A stretch of DNA of 64,000 nt, taken from assembly GCA_030530205.1 (NCBI GenBank), contig JAUMVK010000001.1:1-64000 (forward strand), given 5' to 3'. Below, one piece after another: positions 25,911 to 35,452 of the stretch; the stretch's first letter is position 1; every line of letters begins with the position of its first letter. The position numbers and the translations under genes are program-made. The notes below the pieces were generated by a model. It saw nothing but the letters and a program-made list of their open reading frames with translations, ran no database searches and had not been told where the DNA came from. The DNA comes from RGIG3701 sp030530205 (GTDB taxonomy: Bacteria > Planctomycetota > Planctomycetia > Pirellulales > Thermoguttaceae).

Positions 25911-28028
25911 ATGTCCGAAGATCCCACTTTTTTCACTCCTGAAACCATTCTAGGCCCCGAAGGTCTCCTTGCGAGCCGCATGAAAGGGTACGAGCCCAGA
26001 CCACAGCAGGTGCACATGGCCAAGGATGTTCTGAACGCTTTCCTGACCAAAAAACATTTGGTCGTTGAAGCCGGGACGGGAGTCGGGAAAAGTTTCGGCT
26101 ACCTGGTTCCTGCAATTCTTGCCACGTCGCAGCATTACGATTTTGACGGCCAGTTTCAGCGTCCGTACCGCCGTGTCATCATTTCCACGCAGACGATCAG
26201 CCTTCAGGAACAGCTCATCTGTAAAGACCTCCCCTTTCTGAACAGTCTGATCCCGCTGGAATTTTCTTTCGTTCTGGTGAAAGGCCGGAGCAATTACCTC
26301 TGCCCGCGTCGGATGAAGGCGGCGTACGAAAACGCCCTTTCTCTTTTCAGCTCGCAAGAGGAAAACGACCAGATCGAGGACCTGCGCGTTTGGGCGAATC
26401 AAACCCGCGATGGTTCCCAGCAGGATCTCTCGTTTCCAGTCCTGCCAAGGGTTTGGGAGGAAGTTTGCTGCGAGTCGGGAAACTGCCTCGGCAAAAAGTG
26501 CAGGTTCTTTGAGAAATGCTTCTACCAGGCGTCCAAAAGGCGGATCCGAAACGCGCACATTCTGGTCGTGAACCACGCGCTTTTTTTCAGTGATCTGGCG
26601 GTTCGCAACGGTGGAGGAGCGATTTTGCCTGAATACGATGTGGTGGTTTTCGATGAGGCCCACTCCATGGAAGCCGTGGCGGGTGATCATCTAGGCATCG
26701 GAATCTCAAACGGCCAGATCGAATATTTGCTTCGCCGCCTTCTGAATCTTCGTACAAACCACGGTGTTCTCGTGACTTATGGTCTTCAGAAGGCACAAAA
26801 CATCATTCAGAAATGTTACGCGGAAGCCTCGTCACTCTACTACGAGCTGGAGTGCTGGTTTGAGACGAAGTTCCAGGAAATGCACAGCCCGTTCCGGGTC
26901 AGCGAAATTCGCGTCCGCCGGCCCGACATCGTGGCGAACCGTCTCAGTCCCGTACTGGCGGAGCTGGCCGGGTGTATTTTTAACGATGCGCAGGAAATGG
27001 AAAGCGAAGAGGCCCAACTGGAGCTTACGTCCGTGGCAGATCGGCTCAACGCGCTGGCGGTGGGGCTGGACGCATGGATCACCCAAAAGGAAGAGGATTA
27101 CGTGTACTGGCTGACGCTCATTCCGGCGGGAAAAGGCGGGCGGCGCGTCACGCCTAAAATCGAGATGAACGCCTCGCCGGTGGATGTCGGCCCCCTGATG
27201 CGCGAGATGCTTTTCAACAAAATGAACTCGGTCGTCATGACAAGCGCCACTCTTTCGACCGTCCGCCGCGCTCCCTCATCATCGCGAAAGAAAACCCAGG
27301 AGGGACAAAAGAACGGCGAAGCGCCTGCTTTGCCGGAAACCCCGGCAGGTGATTTCGGCTACTTCCGCCAGCGGATAGGACTGGTGAGTACAGAGCAGAC
27401 ACTTTTGGGGAGTCCATTCGACTACGAGAGACAGGTGACGCTCGTTCTGGGCGTTTCCATGCCTGACCCGGTTACCGAGCCGGAGAACTACGAACGTCAG
27501 CTCGTGGAACGTATTTGCAGATATGTGAGCAAAACGGATGGCCACGCCTTCGTCCTTTTCACGAGTTACGGCCTGATGAACCGGATCGTGGCGCAAATGA
27601 CACCGTGGCTCATTAGCCAAAACCTCGCGCTTTTCTCTCAGGGCGAAGGTATGTCACGTTCGCAAATGGTAGAGCATTTCAAAGCCAATCCGCGCAGCGT
27701 CCTGTTCGGGACCGATTCGTTCTGGCAGGGCGTGGACGTACCGGGCGACGCACTGAAAAACGTTATCATCACGAAACTTCCGTTCCGTGTACCGGACCAT
27801 CCGCTCACCGAGGCTCGGGTGGACGCGATCAAGGCCCGGGGGGGAAACCCGTTCAACGAGTACCAGGTCCCCGAGGCCGTCATCAAGCTGAAGCAGGGGT
27901 TTGGGCGTTTGATCCGTACCCGTACCGACACTGGATGGGTAGTGATCCTCGACCCGCGCGTTACATCGAAATACTACGGACGTTTGTTTTTGGATTCTTT
28001 GCCAAAATGTACGATCATCCGGGATTAA
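25911..28028 (+). CDS. DinG/XPD-family ATP-dependent DNA helicase
   Basis: A 705-residue superfamily 2 helicase. Motif I VVEAGTGVGKSFGYL and motif Ia VIISTQTISLQEQL are at the N terminus; four cysteines (CLYC-type: NYLCPRR, VCCESGNCLGKKC, EKCFY) mark an iron-sulfur cluster domain; motif II is VVVFDEAH. Later motifs are VMTSATLS, LFTSYGLM, FGTDSFWQGVDVPG and the closing GFGRLIRTRTDTG. DinG-like helicases unwind 5'-to-3' and act on R-loops, G4 or damaged DNA. The ATG at 25911 is set by the promoter position. Converges on the LRR gene with 42 bp between. Confidence 0.93.
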   Translation: MSEDPTFFTPETILGPEGLLASRMKGYEPRPQQVHMAKDVLNAFLTKKHLVVEAGTGVGKSFGYLVPAILATSQHYDFDGQFQRPYRRVIISTQTISLQEQLICKDLPFLNSLIPLEFSFVLVKGRSNYLCPRRMKAAYENALSLFSSQEENDQIEDLRVWANQTRDGSQQDLSFPVLPRVWEEVCCESGNCLGKKCRFFEKCFYQASKRRIRNAHILVVNHALFFSDLAVRNGGGAILPEYDVVVFDEAHSMEAVAGDHLGIGISNGQIEYLLRRLLNLRTNHGVLVTYGLQKAQNIIQKCYAEASSLYYELECWFETKFQEMHSPFRVSEIRVRRPDIVANRLSPVLAELAGCIFNDAQEMESEEAQLELTSVADRLNALAVGLDAWITQKEEDYVYWLTLIPAGKGGRRVTPKIEMNASPVDVGPLMREMLFNKMNSVVMTSATLSTVRRAPSSSRKKTQEGQKNGEAPALPETPAGDFGYFRQRIGLVSTEQTLLGSPFDYERQVTLVLGVSMPDPVTEPENYERQLVERICRYVSKTDGHAFVLFTSYGLMNRIVAQMTPWLISQNLALFSQGEGMSRSQMVEHFKANPRSVLFGTDSFWQGVDVPGDALKNVIITKLPFRVPDHPLTEARVDAIKARGGNPFNEYQVPEAVIKLKQGFGRLIRTRTDTGWVVILDPRVTSKYYGRLFLDSLPKCTIIRD

Positions 28029-28070
28029 AACCCTGGCAAAGGCCCGATGAATGGTTCAGACAGGCCGTTT

Positions 28071-30062
28071 TTAGGCCCGCCTTACTTCATTTCGCATTTG
28101 CGCCAGAGAGAAGGAAATGTCGCAATGAGGCAGCGCGGCTTCAATTCGCTCTTCCTCATCGATGGTGAACGCCAGTTTGGCATGTTCATCCGGTTCCTCG
28201 TCCAGATCCGTGTCCAAATCGAATTCCGATTCTTCGTCGTCCTTGTCCTCATAAATCTCCCGCAAACCTTTGATTTCCTGAGGAGAAACGATGGTGAGCC
28301 AGTGAAGCTGAGGCAGTTCCTGAAGAGCTTCCATGACACCTTCCTGATTCATTTGAGCAGGACCAATGACGATATCCTGAAGCGTTTTCAGAATACCAAG
28401 CCCAGTCAGATCGAGCTGGTCACTTCCCTCCGCCGCAAACAGTTGGATGCAGGGGATTCCGCTCATTCTCATACAGTTCAGCGATGGATTGCCAGAGATG
28501 ACAAGTACTCTGAGCGAGGGTAAATTCCTGAGCGTGAAGGATTCAGGACTGCTGCATATAACATTTATATGATGCAGGTTTGGTACATCGCACACTTCGA
28601 GAGCAGTCAAATCCTGAAAATTCGTGATATCCAATGACTTCAGTTGAGGAAAACCCTGAATTTTCCAATGTTCCGCACGGCATTTTGACAAGTCTATACG
28701 CTTGATGTTCATCAGCCGGTTCAGGGCATTTAAGCCTGTTTCCGTAACGTTTTGGCACATTTCAATCTCGAGAGTTTCCAACTTTTCCGCTTCCGAAATC
28801 CCAAACAGGTCTTCGTCTGTAACTTTACAATCGAATAGCTGCAATTCTTCCAGAACCGGCATATTCTTCACGAATCTCATCCCTGAATCCGCCAAAAAGC
28901 CAGCATTCCTGATGATCAGTTTTTTCAGGGCAGGCATCTCTCCTAACACCTCAGGCCCTCGAGTCATCATTCCATCCCTGATATTCAATACCAGTCTCTC
29001 CAACTCAGGATGACCAGCCAAAAAAGCCAGATCCTCATCGGTCATGGTTTCCACCATGTACTCTACCGACTTGAGATTTGTGAGCATCTCAAGGGCCCGG
29101 AAATCTTTCTTTGAAAGAGAAACCAGACTAAGTTTGAGAGTGTTCAGCTGGGATAAGGAATCAAAGTCCTTCAACTCAATCTTCTGGCATGGCTTATCTG
29201 ACATCTTCATCTCACCACTAATAACCAAAGATTTGAGATTAGGAAGAAGTGAAAAATCGATCAGTTTCAAATTCCTGCTGGTGTGAATCGTCAGTTTTTC
29301 GAGAGCAGGGAGAGCCAGCCGAAGATCTTTCAAAAAAGGAACGTTCGAAATGGTAAGGTCTTTAAGCATGGGCATTTTCTCGAGGAATTTCAGTCCCATA
29401 TCTGTGGTTTCCGGAATTCCCAAAAGATGCAAGGATTCCAAAGCCTTCATTTGTTTGAGCAACTCACAGTTTCTCAGACCCAAGCGAACGTTCGGACCGA
29501 TCGAGAGTGTCTTGAGATTCTGAAATTTTGACAGAATCGCCAGAACAGGTTCCCATTTTTGGCAAAATTCTATCAGGCAGAAATCTTCAAGCTGTTGAAG
29601 TGATTCCAGGACTCCAAGAAAATCTTCTGACAAATTGAAAAGACCAAATATCTCCAATTCTTTCAGGTTTGTATTCCCCCGCAACGGTTCGAAGGCACTC
29701 TCTGGCAGTAAGACGTGATGAAGGATCAGACTTTTGAGATTCGGGACCTGGGAGACGACTTCCAGGCAGTTTGGATTGATGTTGCACTTCTCAAAATGGA
29801 TTTCTTCCAGCTGCTCCATAGCAGGCAGAAAAGGCAAATGCTCTTTGCGGATTTTTGTGCAGTGACTAAATTCAAGTGTCTTCAAATTAGTCAATCCTTT
29901 CAGGATGCTGAAGTCCGCATTTTTGACGAAATTTTTGGTCATCCGGTATCCCTCTATTATCAGGAAATCGGCTTCCTCAACTTCATCAACAGTCATCATC
30001 TGGAAAAACGTCTTCTGGGCTTCGACCGCACACTCGTGAAGACTTAAACGGTTTTCGTTCAT
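28071..30062 (-). CDS. cytoplasmic leucine-rich-repeat protein, paralogue 1
   Basis: A 663-residue protein with about 20 irregular leucine-rich repeats, e.g. LTNLKTLEFSHCTKIRKEH, MPMLKDLTISNVPFLKD, AEKLETLEIEMCQNVTETGL. No signal peptide or membrane segment, so probably cytoplasmic. The tail has an acidic segment (EDKDDEESEFDLDTDLDEE) and a helix EERIEAALPHCDISF. A second gene at 44472 encodes the same architecture, with matching last repeats (EALQELPQL vs ETLQELPKL) and matching tail (RIRQALPNCEIQF). Start at 30062 is preceded by AAAGGAA seven bases upstream. Function unknown; LRR proteins bind proteins. Confidence 0.85.
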   Translation of the reverse strand: MNENRLSLHECAVEAQKTFFQMMTVDEVEEADFLIIEGYRMTKNFVKNADFSILKGLTNLKTLEFSHCTKIRKEHLPFLPAMEQLEEIHFEKCNINPNCLEVVSQVPNLKSLILHHVLLPESAFEPLRGNTNLKELEIFGLFNLSEDFLGVLESLQQLEDFCLIEFCQKWEPVLAILSKFQNLKTLSIGPNVRLGLRNCELLKQMKALESLHLLGIPETTDMGLKFLEKMPMLKDLTISNVPFLKDLRLALPALEKLTIHTSRNLKLIDFSLLPNLKSLVISGEMKMSDKPCQKIELKDFDSLSQLNTLKLSLVSLSKKDFRALEMLTNLKSVEYMVETMTDEDLAFLAGHPELERLVLNIRDGMMTRGPEVLGEMPALKKLIIRNAGFLADSGMRFVKNMPVLEELQLFDCKVTDEDLFGISEAEKLETLEIEMCQNVTETGLNALNRLMNIKRIDLSKCRAEHWKIQGFPQLKSLDITNFQDLTALEVCDVPNLHHINVICSSPESFTLRNLPSLRVLVISGNPSLNCMRMSGIPCIQLFAAEGSDQLDLTGLGILKTLQDIVIGPAQMNQEGVMEALQELPQLHWLTIVSPQEIKGLREIYEDKDDEESEFDLDTDLDEEPDEHAKLAFTIDEEERIEAALPHCDISFSLAQMRNEVRRA

Positions 30063-30487
30063 GATATTTCCTTTCAAAAAGGGTTTCTCAACCAGACTCC
30101 GTGTCTGCCTATTATTGATAACGAATGAGTGGAAGAAAAATCCACGAAAAAAGAAAAATTTTTTGGGAAATTTTTCAGTGTTGTCCCATCAAAAAACTTC
30201 CTGTATCGTATATCTCTCGTAAATTACGATACTTACACTATAATTGAACGTGTAACGATTTCAATTTATGGGAAGATAAACCAGACACGAGGAACGAAGT
30301 TTTTTACACAAATCATGGTCCGGGCCTCTTGGGGAGAATTTCAAAAACCACAGATAAACAGGTAACTTCGTACAGGAAAAACATTCCATTTCTCGGGGAC
30401 TTTTTCTGAAAACGTGTTCGAGTTCCCTAATATCCCCATCCAAAACACGGGATGGAATCTGCCTTGAGAGCGTCGTCCCCGGAAATC
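30063..30487. other. 425-bp gap between LRR gene 1 and the OleA-like gene
   Basis: The box ATAACGAATGAGTG at 30118-30131 is shared with the upstream region of the second LRR gene. A plus-strand TATAAT lies at 30239-30244 with no good -35. A half copy of family B (GAGCGTCGTCCCCGGAAAT) is at 30468-30486, at the end of the gap. No gene is convincing. Confidence 0.5.
30118..30131 (-). promoter_or_regulatory. box shared by both LRR genes (copy 1)
   Basis: CACTCATTCGTTAT on the minus strand, 56 nt ahead of the start codon; copy 2 at 46426 differs at one position. Confidence 0.55.
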
Positions 30488-31522
30488 CTATATCTCCACT
30501 CCGATCATAAGCGAATTGATCCCTGACCCGATGCCGAGCAGAGCGACTTTCTCGCCTTTCCTGCAAAGTCCTCGTTCCAGCCCGATCGAGAACGCCGACG
30601 GAAGCGCAGCGGAACCGGTATTTCCGAGGAATTCCAGCGTCGAAAAGTCTTTTGAGAAATCGATCTCCAGCGTGTCGTACAGGAGTTTTTGGTGCGCTTT
30701 TCCGACCTGATGGCAGAAGAAATGGTCGATCTGGCCGCGCGTCCAGCCGAGATTTTCGAGAAATTGCGGGAAAAGCCGCTTGGCTGTATCGACCCCCTGG
30801 ATCAGCAGTGTTTCCGAGTCGGTTTTCATCGCGTCGCCCTCTTTGACGCTCGCGTCGCTGCGGCACAAATGGCAGAAGCGCGTATTGGCGATCACATTGG
30901 CCCCGAGCAGTTCCATCCCAGTCCGGGAAAGGTCCTTCCGAACGAGCACAAACCCCGCGCTGGCCGAGCCGATTGTCAGTGAGGCGAAAAGCGGCTTGAT
31001 GCTCTGCCGCGTGAGCGTCTGGTCGTTGAGCATCTGGTCGATGGTCGTTTCCAGCAGGGACCGCGAGTCTTCCGTCCCGACGATGATCGCCGCGTCGATC
31101 TGCCCCAGCTCGATCATATTGGCGGCCTGGATCATCCCCGTGAGGATCCCGAGGCAGGCGTTCGAAACGTCGAAAATCTGGCAGTCTTCCGGTAGTCCGG
31201 CCCCTTCATGCACGCCGCAGGCCGTGGCGGGTTCGAGGTAGTCCCGGCAGACGGAGCCGTGGATCAGCGCGCCGACCTTCTGCGGGTCCACGCCGCTTTG
31301 CTCCAGTGCCTTTTTGACGGTCTGAACGCTGACGCTCCCCGGCAAAATCCCCTTCGGCCAGAGCCGCCGCTCGCGGATCCCGGTCATGAGTTCGAGCCGG
31401 CCCGGCGGAAGGCGCAGACGGTCATAAACCGGCGCAAGGCGCTCCTCGATCGCGTCGGTCGTGACGATTTCATCCGGAAGCAGATTAACGACCGCTTCAA
31501 TGCAAACGTTTTTATAGTTCAT
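30488..31522 (-). CDS. OleA-like / 3-oxoacyl-ACP synthase III family thiolase
   Basis: A 344-residue thiolase-fold condensing enzyme. The catalytic Cys is in VSNACLGI, His in FCHQVGKAH and Asn in LGNTGSAALP. Several stretches resemble OleA, the non-decarboxylating head-to-head condensing enzyme of hydrocarbon synthesis, more than FabH as far as I can recall them: RLAPVYDRLRLPPGRLEL, RRLWPKG, RDYLEPATA and the end LLGIGSGINSLM. OleA joins two acyl-CoAs; genuine FabH starts fatty-acid synthesis. OleB, OleC and OleD partners are not adjacent; the acyl-AMP ligase at 48816 looks Aas-type, not OleC. Monocistronic. The activity is an inference. Confidence 0.82.
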   Translation of the reverse strand: MNYKNVCIEAVVNLLPDEIVTTDAIEERLAPVYDRLRLPPGRLELMTGIRERRLWPKGILPGSVSVQTVKKALEQSGVDPQKVGALIHGSVCRDYLEPATACGVHEGAGLPEDCQIFDVSNACLGILTGMIQAANMIELGQIDAAIIVGTEDSRSLLETTIDQMLNDQTLTRQSIKPLFASLTIGSASAGFVLVRKDLSRTGMELLGANVIANTRFCHLCRSDASVKEGDAMKTDSETLLIQGVDTAKRLFPQFLENLGWTRGQIDHFFCHQVGKAHQKLLYDTLEIDFSKDFSTLEFLGNTGSAALPSAFSIGLERGLCRKGEKVALLGIGSGINSLMIGVEI

Positions 31523-31570
31523 TTTTCAAAATCTGAAGTAAAAAGGGTGGAACCTGAGAGGACGGGGTTA

Positions 31571-31685
31571 AAGCCTCCCTCTTTGAGGGGGGTGGCCCGA
31601 AGGGCCGGGGGGAGTTAAATGGCACGTTCACGAACTCCCCCAGTCTCGCTGCGCGAGCCAGCCCCCTCAAAGAGGGGGCCTTTAT
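31571..31685. repeat. family C composite palindromic repeat
   Basis: Outer arms GCCTCCCTCTTTGAGGGGG and CCCCCTCAAAGAGGGGGCC, inner hairpins GGCCCGAAGGGCC and CTCGCTGCGCGAG, with ACGTTCACGAACTCCCCCAG between. The right half matches 4132-4210 almost base for base, including the GTTCACG spacer. Similar short elements are frequent in gut bacterial genomes, from general memory. Confidence 0.85.
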
Positions 31686-31803
31686 TTCAGGAAGACCGAA
31701 CTGTTAGATTTTACGCAAAACCGTGATTTTTTCAAGGGGGGCCTCAAAAACCACCCAATCTCTCAAATTTTTCCTGATTTTTTTGAAATTTTTGGCCGAA
31801 ACG

Positions 31804-31831
31804 TTGTATTTTTTTGGAATCGGTGTATAAT
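31804..31831 (+). promoter_or_regulatory. promoter of the second PEP-CTERM gene
   Basis: TTGTAT at 31804-31809 and a perfect TATAAT at 31826-31831 with a 16-nt spacer. The spacer core TTTGGAATCGGT matches that of the promoter at 4996. Confidence 0.78.
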
Positions 31832-31906
31832 ATACTGTCAAGAATGTATTACCGTTTATGACCGTCCTTGTTACGGTTTTGAAACTTTAACTCACAAATC
31901 ATATCC

Positions 31907-34900
31907 ATGCGAGCTTCCCTTTTTTTTGCCGTTTTGTTTTTAGTCTCCACACTTCAGGCCGCAGTCGAGGGCGAGCTGGAGATTTCGGACGCCGCGTACT
32001 CCGGCGACATTACGATCGATGGTTCCGCCGTTAGGGGCGTCCACTTCACGGGGGCAAGTACCGCTTCGGGTCAGGTCCAGGCCACCGAGAGCGGCTGGTT
32101 CAACGCGGGTGGGGACGTGCTTGTTTCCGGCGGGATGAACATTTCTTCCGGGAAAGTCCTTACATTTAACTCGACGACCCAGGGAACCCCTGGCACCGGC
32201 ATGGTGACGCTGACCGGAAATAACGCTTCCTCCGCCGGCGACATTACGATCGACGCGGGCACTGTGAAAGGCGTGATCCCCCAGGGGTCTTCCAGCGACA
32301 CCTACAAGCCGCTGGGAACCGGGACCGTAACGATCAATCAGGGCGGTACATTCCTCTGGACGAACACCGCCACATCCAAGACCGGTGGTAACGACGGCGT
32401 GAACATAACCAACACGATCACGGGCAACGGAACCCTCCGTCTGGAAATCGGCAAAATCTACGGTAACAGTATGTTCGGCCTGAACTCGGCACTCTCCAAT
32501 TTTACCGGTACGCTGGAACTCGGTAATTTTACCCGGCTTTATTGGGACGGCAGCTCGACGACCGAACTGGATAAAATTCAAACGATCGTCGTTGAATCGG
32601 GGGCGGAATTCTGGCCGGGCAGTCAGTCAGCGACGTTTAACAGCAATTTCATCCTGAACGGGAACGGCGCCGGATCTGGCGGCGACGGTACTCCCCGCGG
32701 AGCGATTCGCATTGATACGGACAGCACGTTCAACGGCACCATCACTCTCGCTTCCAACGCAATGCTCGGCACGGGCGGCGCGTATGCCGCCACGTTCAAC
32801 AACGGAATCGATTTGGCCGGATACCAGCTCAATGTCGGGAATTATGTATTGAATAATGGCGGCGAAATAACGATCAAAGGCAATGTGACGGCCGGAAATT
32901 TTGTGGCCGACAATAAAAATTTCACTCTGACTTTTGACGCTTCCAGTGCCAGCCAGACCATTGACGCGGCCATCGTCCAAAATGATGTGACCAATGCCAT
33001 GGTTTTCAACGTGGGCGAGGGATTTACCACCTACACGAACGGCGTCATTTCCGACGCGGGCGACATCACCAAGACCGGAGCCGGCACGCTGCAGATCGGG
33101 GCCGCGAACACAAATAACGGAAAATTCACGATCAGCGAAGGAACCGTCGTGGTCCCGGCAGGCGCAGACCAGACGAGTACCACCGCTTCCCGCCAGTACG
33201 TCGCGGGTCAGGGAACGCTGGAAGTCGCGGACGGCGCCCGGTTCGTCTGGAACAATCAGTACTCTAATGACTCGATGCTCTTCACCGCCATTTCCGGCGA
33301 GGGAACGATTTCCGTCAGCGCTGAGCACAGCCGCAGCAGCAACTACGGCGGAAATTACGGTCTGAGCAATACAACGCTTCAGAACTTCACCGGAACGATC
33401 GAACTCAACTCTCACGCCCGCTGGATCGGCAGCAGTTTGGGCAAGACGAGCAAAGTCATCGTCGGGAACGGCTCCATGTTCTGGGCCAACGGCGGAACCC
33501 ACGCGGAAGAATTTTTCATCAGCGGAAATGGGACCGGGGCCGGCGGTGACGGTACGGGGCGCGGCGCCATCGGAGTCAGCAATACGTGCACGTTCACCGG
33601 AAAAATCACCCTGAACGCCAACGCCGAGTTCGGTGTGCGTGACTCCAATCCGGTCGCGAACATTCAGAGCGAGATCGAAACGAACGGCTACACGCTCTCG
33701 CTCAGCCAGAACTATAATTCCGGCGGTAAAATCAATCTGACCGGAAACGTTTCAAGTACGGGCGATACGCTCGGGACCCTGAGCTTCACCAACCGCAGCA
33801 ACGCGTACTCGGCCACGATCGGTGACTCCTCCGCGGCGGCTTCGGCCACAACGCAGTCCATCGCGGCCAACGTGGACGTTGCAGCCACCAACCCGACCAC
33901 CTTCACGTTCCAGCCGGGTGAAAACCGTACGATCGAAATTACGGGCCAGCTCACCGGCAATCACGCCATCACGAAAACCGGCGCCGGAACGCTCAACCTT
34001 CTGGGCGGCGCGCCGATTTCCGGAGCGTTTGACGTTCAGGGCGGCACGGTCACAGTCGGCCCGCTTGAGGGAACGGACAACACCTCGTCCGGCATCACGG
34101 CCCTGACCGTGACCAACGGCGCGACGGTCAACCTGAACACGCCGAACAAATCGCTTTCGACGCTGACGGTCTCGGACGGAACGGTCAACGCGAATTTCGG
34201 TTTCGTGGACTACAATATCGGGCCGGCCATCAGCGCGAACTGCCTGATCACGGTCGGCTCGGCGGACGGCGGCACCGGCTACCTGAAACTCGCCCGGAAA
34301 GCCTGCTCTGACCATGGAAATAATGTGACGATCTACGACGGCTCCACGATCGAAATGGCCGGCGGTGACATTTCGTTCGCGAACAGCCACCTCGTGACGT
34401 TCGTCGGCGGCGGCTCCATCACGTCAAGCTCCGGCGGCTACTTCAACTTCCGCGGTAACGGGAACCAGTCCTTTGTGGTTCAGGGGGCCGACGCGCACGC
34501 GCTGATCGACTCGAACATCAACCTGTACGACGGCGGCTTCGGCTCCGTGAACGTTCAGGAAGCCGACAGTTCGCTGAGGATCACCAAGAGCGTGATCAAT
34601 GGACAGACCAATAACATCGGCTTCCACAAAGTGGGCCAGGGGACACTGATTCTGGAAGGTTTGAACCGGTACCCGCGGCTCCAGATCGATGAAGGAACGG
34701 TCGAATTTGCCGGGAACGGCTCGCTCGAAACTTCTGCCGCCAGTCTTCCGCTGACCGTCTCCGTAGCGGACGGGGCGAAACTCATCCTCGGAACGAGCGA
34801 GAACCTGAGCGATGCCGGGACCTTCACGGTGGCCCCCGGCGCCAGCCTGATCGTGAACGCCGAGAACTGGCAGCTTTCGAATCAGGTGAACGAGGCGCTC

Positions 34901-35377
34901 GTCCCGGGTACACTACTGGGCGGCTCCGGCACGATCGTCGGCGACCTGACAAAAACCGGTATCACGGTCTCCCCGGGCGACAATTCCGTCGCGACGCTGA
35001 CAATCAACGGAAACCTGAACCTTTCCGGAAGCAATGTGTTGCTTGACGTCGCAGGCCCAACAAGTTACGACGTACTGAAAATCACCGGCACGTCGGATGT
35101 TAGCGACTCGGTTTTCTTTTTCAGTGGAACGCCGGACCAGACGCCGCTCGCCTTTGGTGACACGTTAAAGTTCCTGGAAACTTCCAATTCAACTGACGCG
35201 CCGATTTTCCAGGCTTCCAACATCCGATTCGATTATGATGGTGGAATTTTGGGCCTCAAGTATGAGGATGGCGGTTGGATACTGTTTGCGACGGATGGTG
35301 CGAGCGTTCCGGAACCCGGTACGTGGGTTATGCTCCTGCTCGGCCTGACGGGTTTTGCGTTCCTCCGCAGGAAATAA
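31907..35377 (+). CDS. PEP-CTERM autotransporter-like repeat protein
   Basis: A 1156-residue exported protein. Signal peptide LFFAVLFLVSTLQAA, then Gly/Thr/Asn-rich beta-strand repeats of the passenger type (KTGAGTLQIGA, KTGAGTLNLLGG), and a textbook PEP-CTERM end: VPEPGTWVMLLLGLTGFAF followed by LRRK. Two modules of about 240 residues, roughly residues 110-345 and 397-630, are duplicates; compare FILNGNGAGSGGDGTPRGAI with FFISGNGTGAGGDGTGRGAI. Exosortase processing and surface display are inferred from the sorting signal; no exosortase gene is in the window. Strong promoter upstream. The beta-helix gene follows 75 bp downstream without a strong terminator between. Confidence 0.92.
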   Translation: MRASLFFAVLFLVSTLQAAVEGELEISDAAYSGDITIDGSAVRGVHFTGASTASGQVQATESGWFNAGGDVLVSGGMNISSGKVLTFNSTTQGTPGTGMVTLTGNNASSAGDITIDAGTVKGVIPQGSSSDTYKPLGTGTVTINQGGTFLWTNTATSKTGGNDGVNITNTITGNGTLRLEIGKIYGNSMFGLNSALSNFTGTLELGNFTRLYWDGSSTTELDKIQTIVVESGAEFWPGSQSATFNSNFILNGNGAGSGGDGTPRGAIRIDTDSTFNGTITLASNAMLGTGGAYAATFNNGIDLAGYQLNVGNYVLNNGGEITIKGNVTAGNFVADNKNFTLTFDASSASQTIDAAIVQNDVTNAMVFNVGEGFTTYTNGVISDAGDITKTGAGTLQIGAANTNNGKFTISEGTVVVPAGADQTSTTASRQYVAGQGTLEVADGARFVWNNQYSNDSMLFTAISGEGTISVSAEHSRSSNYGGNYGLSNTTLQNFTGTIELNSHARWIGSSLGKTSKVIVGNGSMFWANGGTHAEEFFISGNGTGAGGDGTGRGAIGVSNTCTFTGKITLNANAEFGVRDSNPVANIQSEIETNGYTLSLSQNYNSGGKINLTGNVSSTGDTLGTLSFTNRSNAYSATIGDSSAAASATTQSIAANVDVAATNPTTFTFQPGENRTIEITGQLTGNHAITKTGAGTLNLLGGAPISGAFDVQGGTVTVGPLEGTDNTSSGITALTVTNGATVNLNTPNKSLSTLTVSDGTVNANFGFVDYNIGPAISANCLITVGSADGGTGYLKLARKACSDHGNNVTIYDGSTIEMAGGDISFANSHLVTFVGGGSITSSSGGYFNFRGNGNQSFVVQGADAHALIDSNINLYDGGFGSVNVQEADSSLRITKSVINGQTNNIGFHKVGQGTLILEGLNRYPRLQIDEGTVEFAGNGSLETSAASLPLTVSVADGAKLILGTSENLSDAGTFTVAPGASLIVNAENWQLSNQVNEALVPGTLLGGSGTIVGDLTKTGITVSPGDNSVATLTINGNLNLSGSNVLLDVAGPTSYDVLKITGTSDVSDSVFFFSGTPDQTPLAFGDTLKFLETSNSTDAPIFQASNIRFDYDGGILGLKYEDGGWILFATDGASVPEPGTWVMLLLGLTGFAFLRRK

Positions 35378-35452
35378 GAAGTAATTAAGGGATTGGTTGG
35401 TGTTCGGACGGATCCGGTTCCGTGCAGTTTTTCATTTTTTAACAGGCCTGCA

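Larger units (their letters stand above)
31523..31906. other. 380-bp gap: family C repeat and promoter
   Basis: Contains the family C palindromic element (31571-31685), an AT-rich stretch and the promoter of the second PEP-CTERM gene (31804-31831), with a leader of about 70 nt. Confidence 0.6.

Noticed and set aside
4012..31690. CRISPR array as explanation for the regularly spaced repeats
   Set aside because: Units are palindromic, adjacent or nested, and lack unique equal-length spacers; no cas genes are present.
5078..35377. True type V autotransporters
   Set aside because: Both proteins end in PEP-CTERM signals and have no C-terminal beta-barrel.
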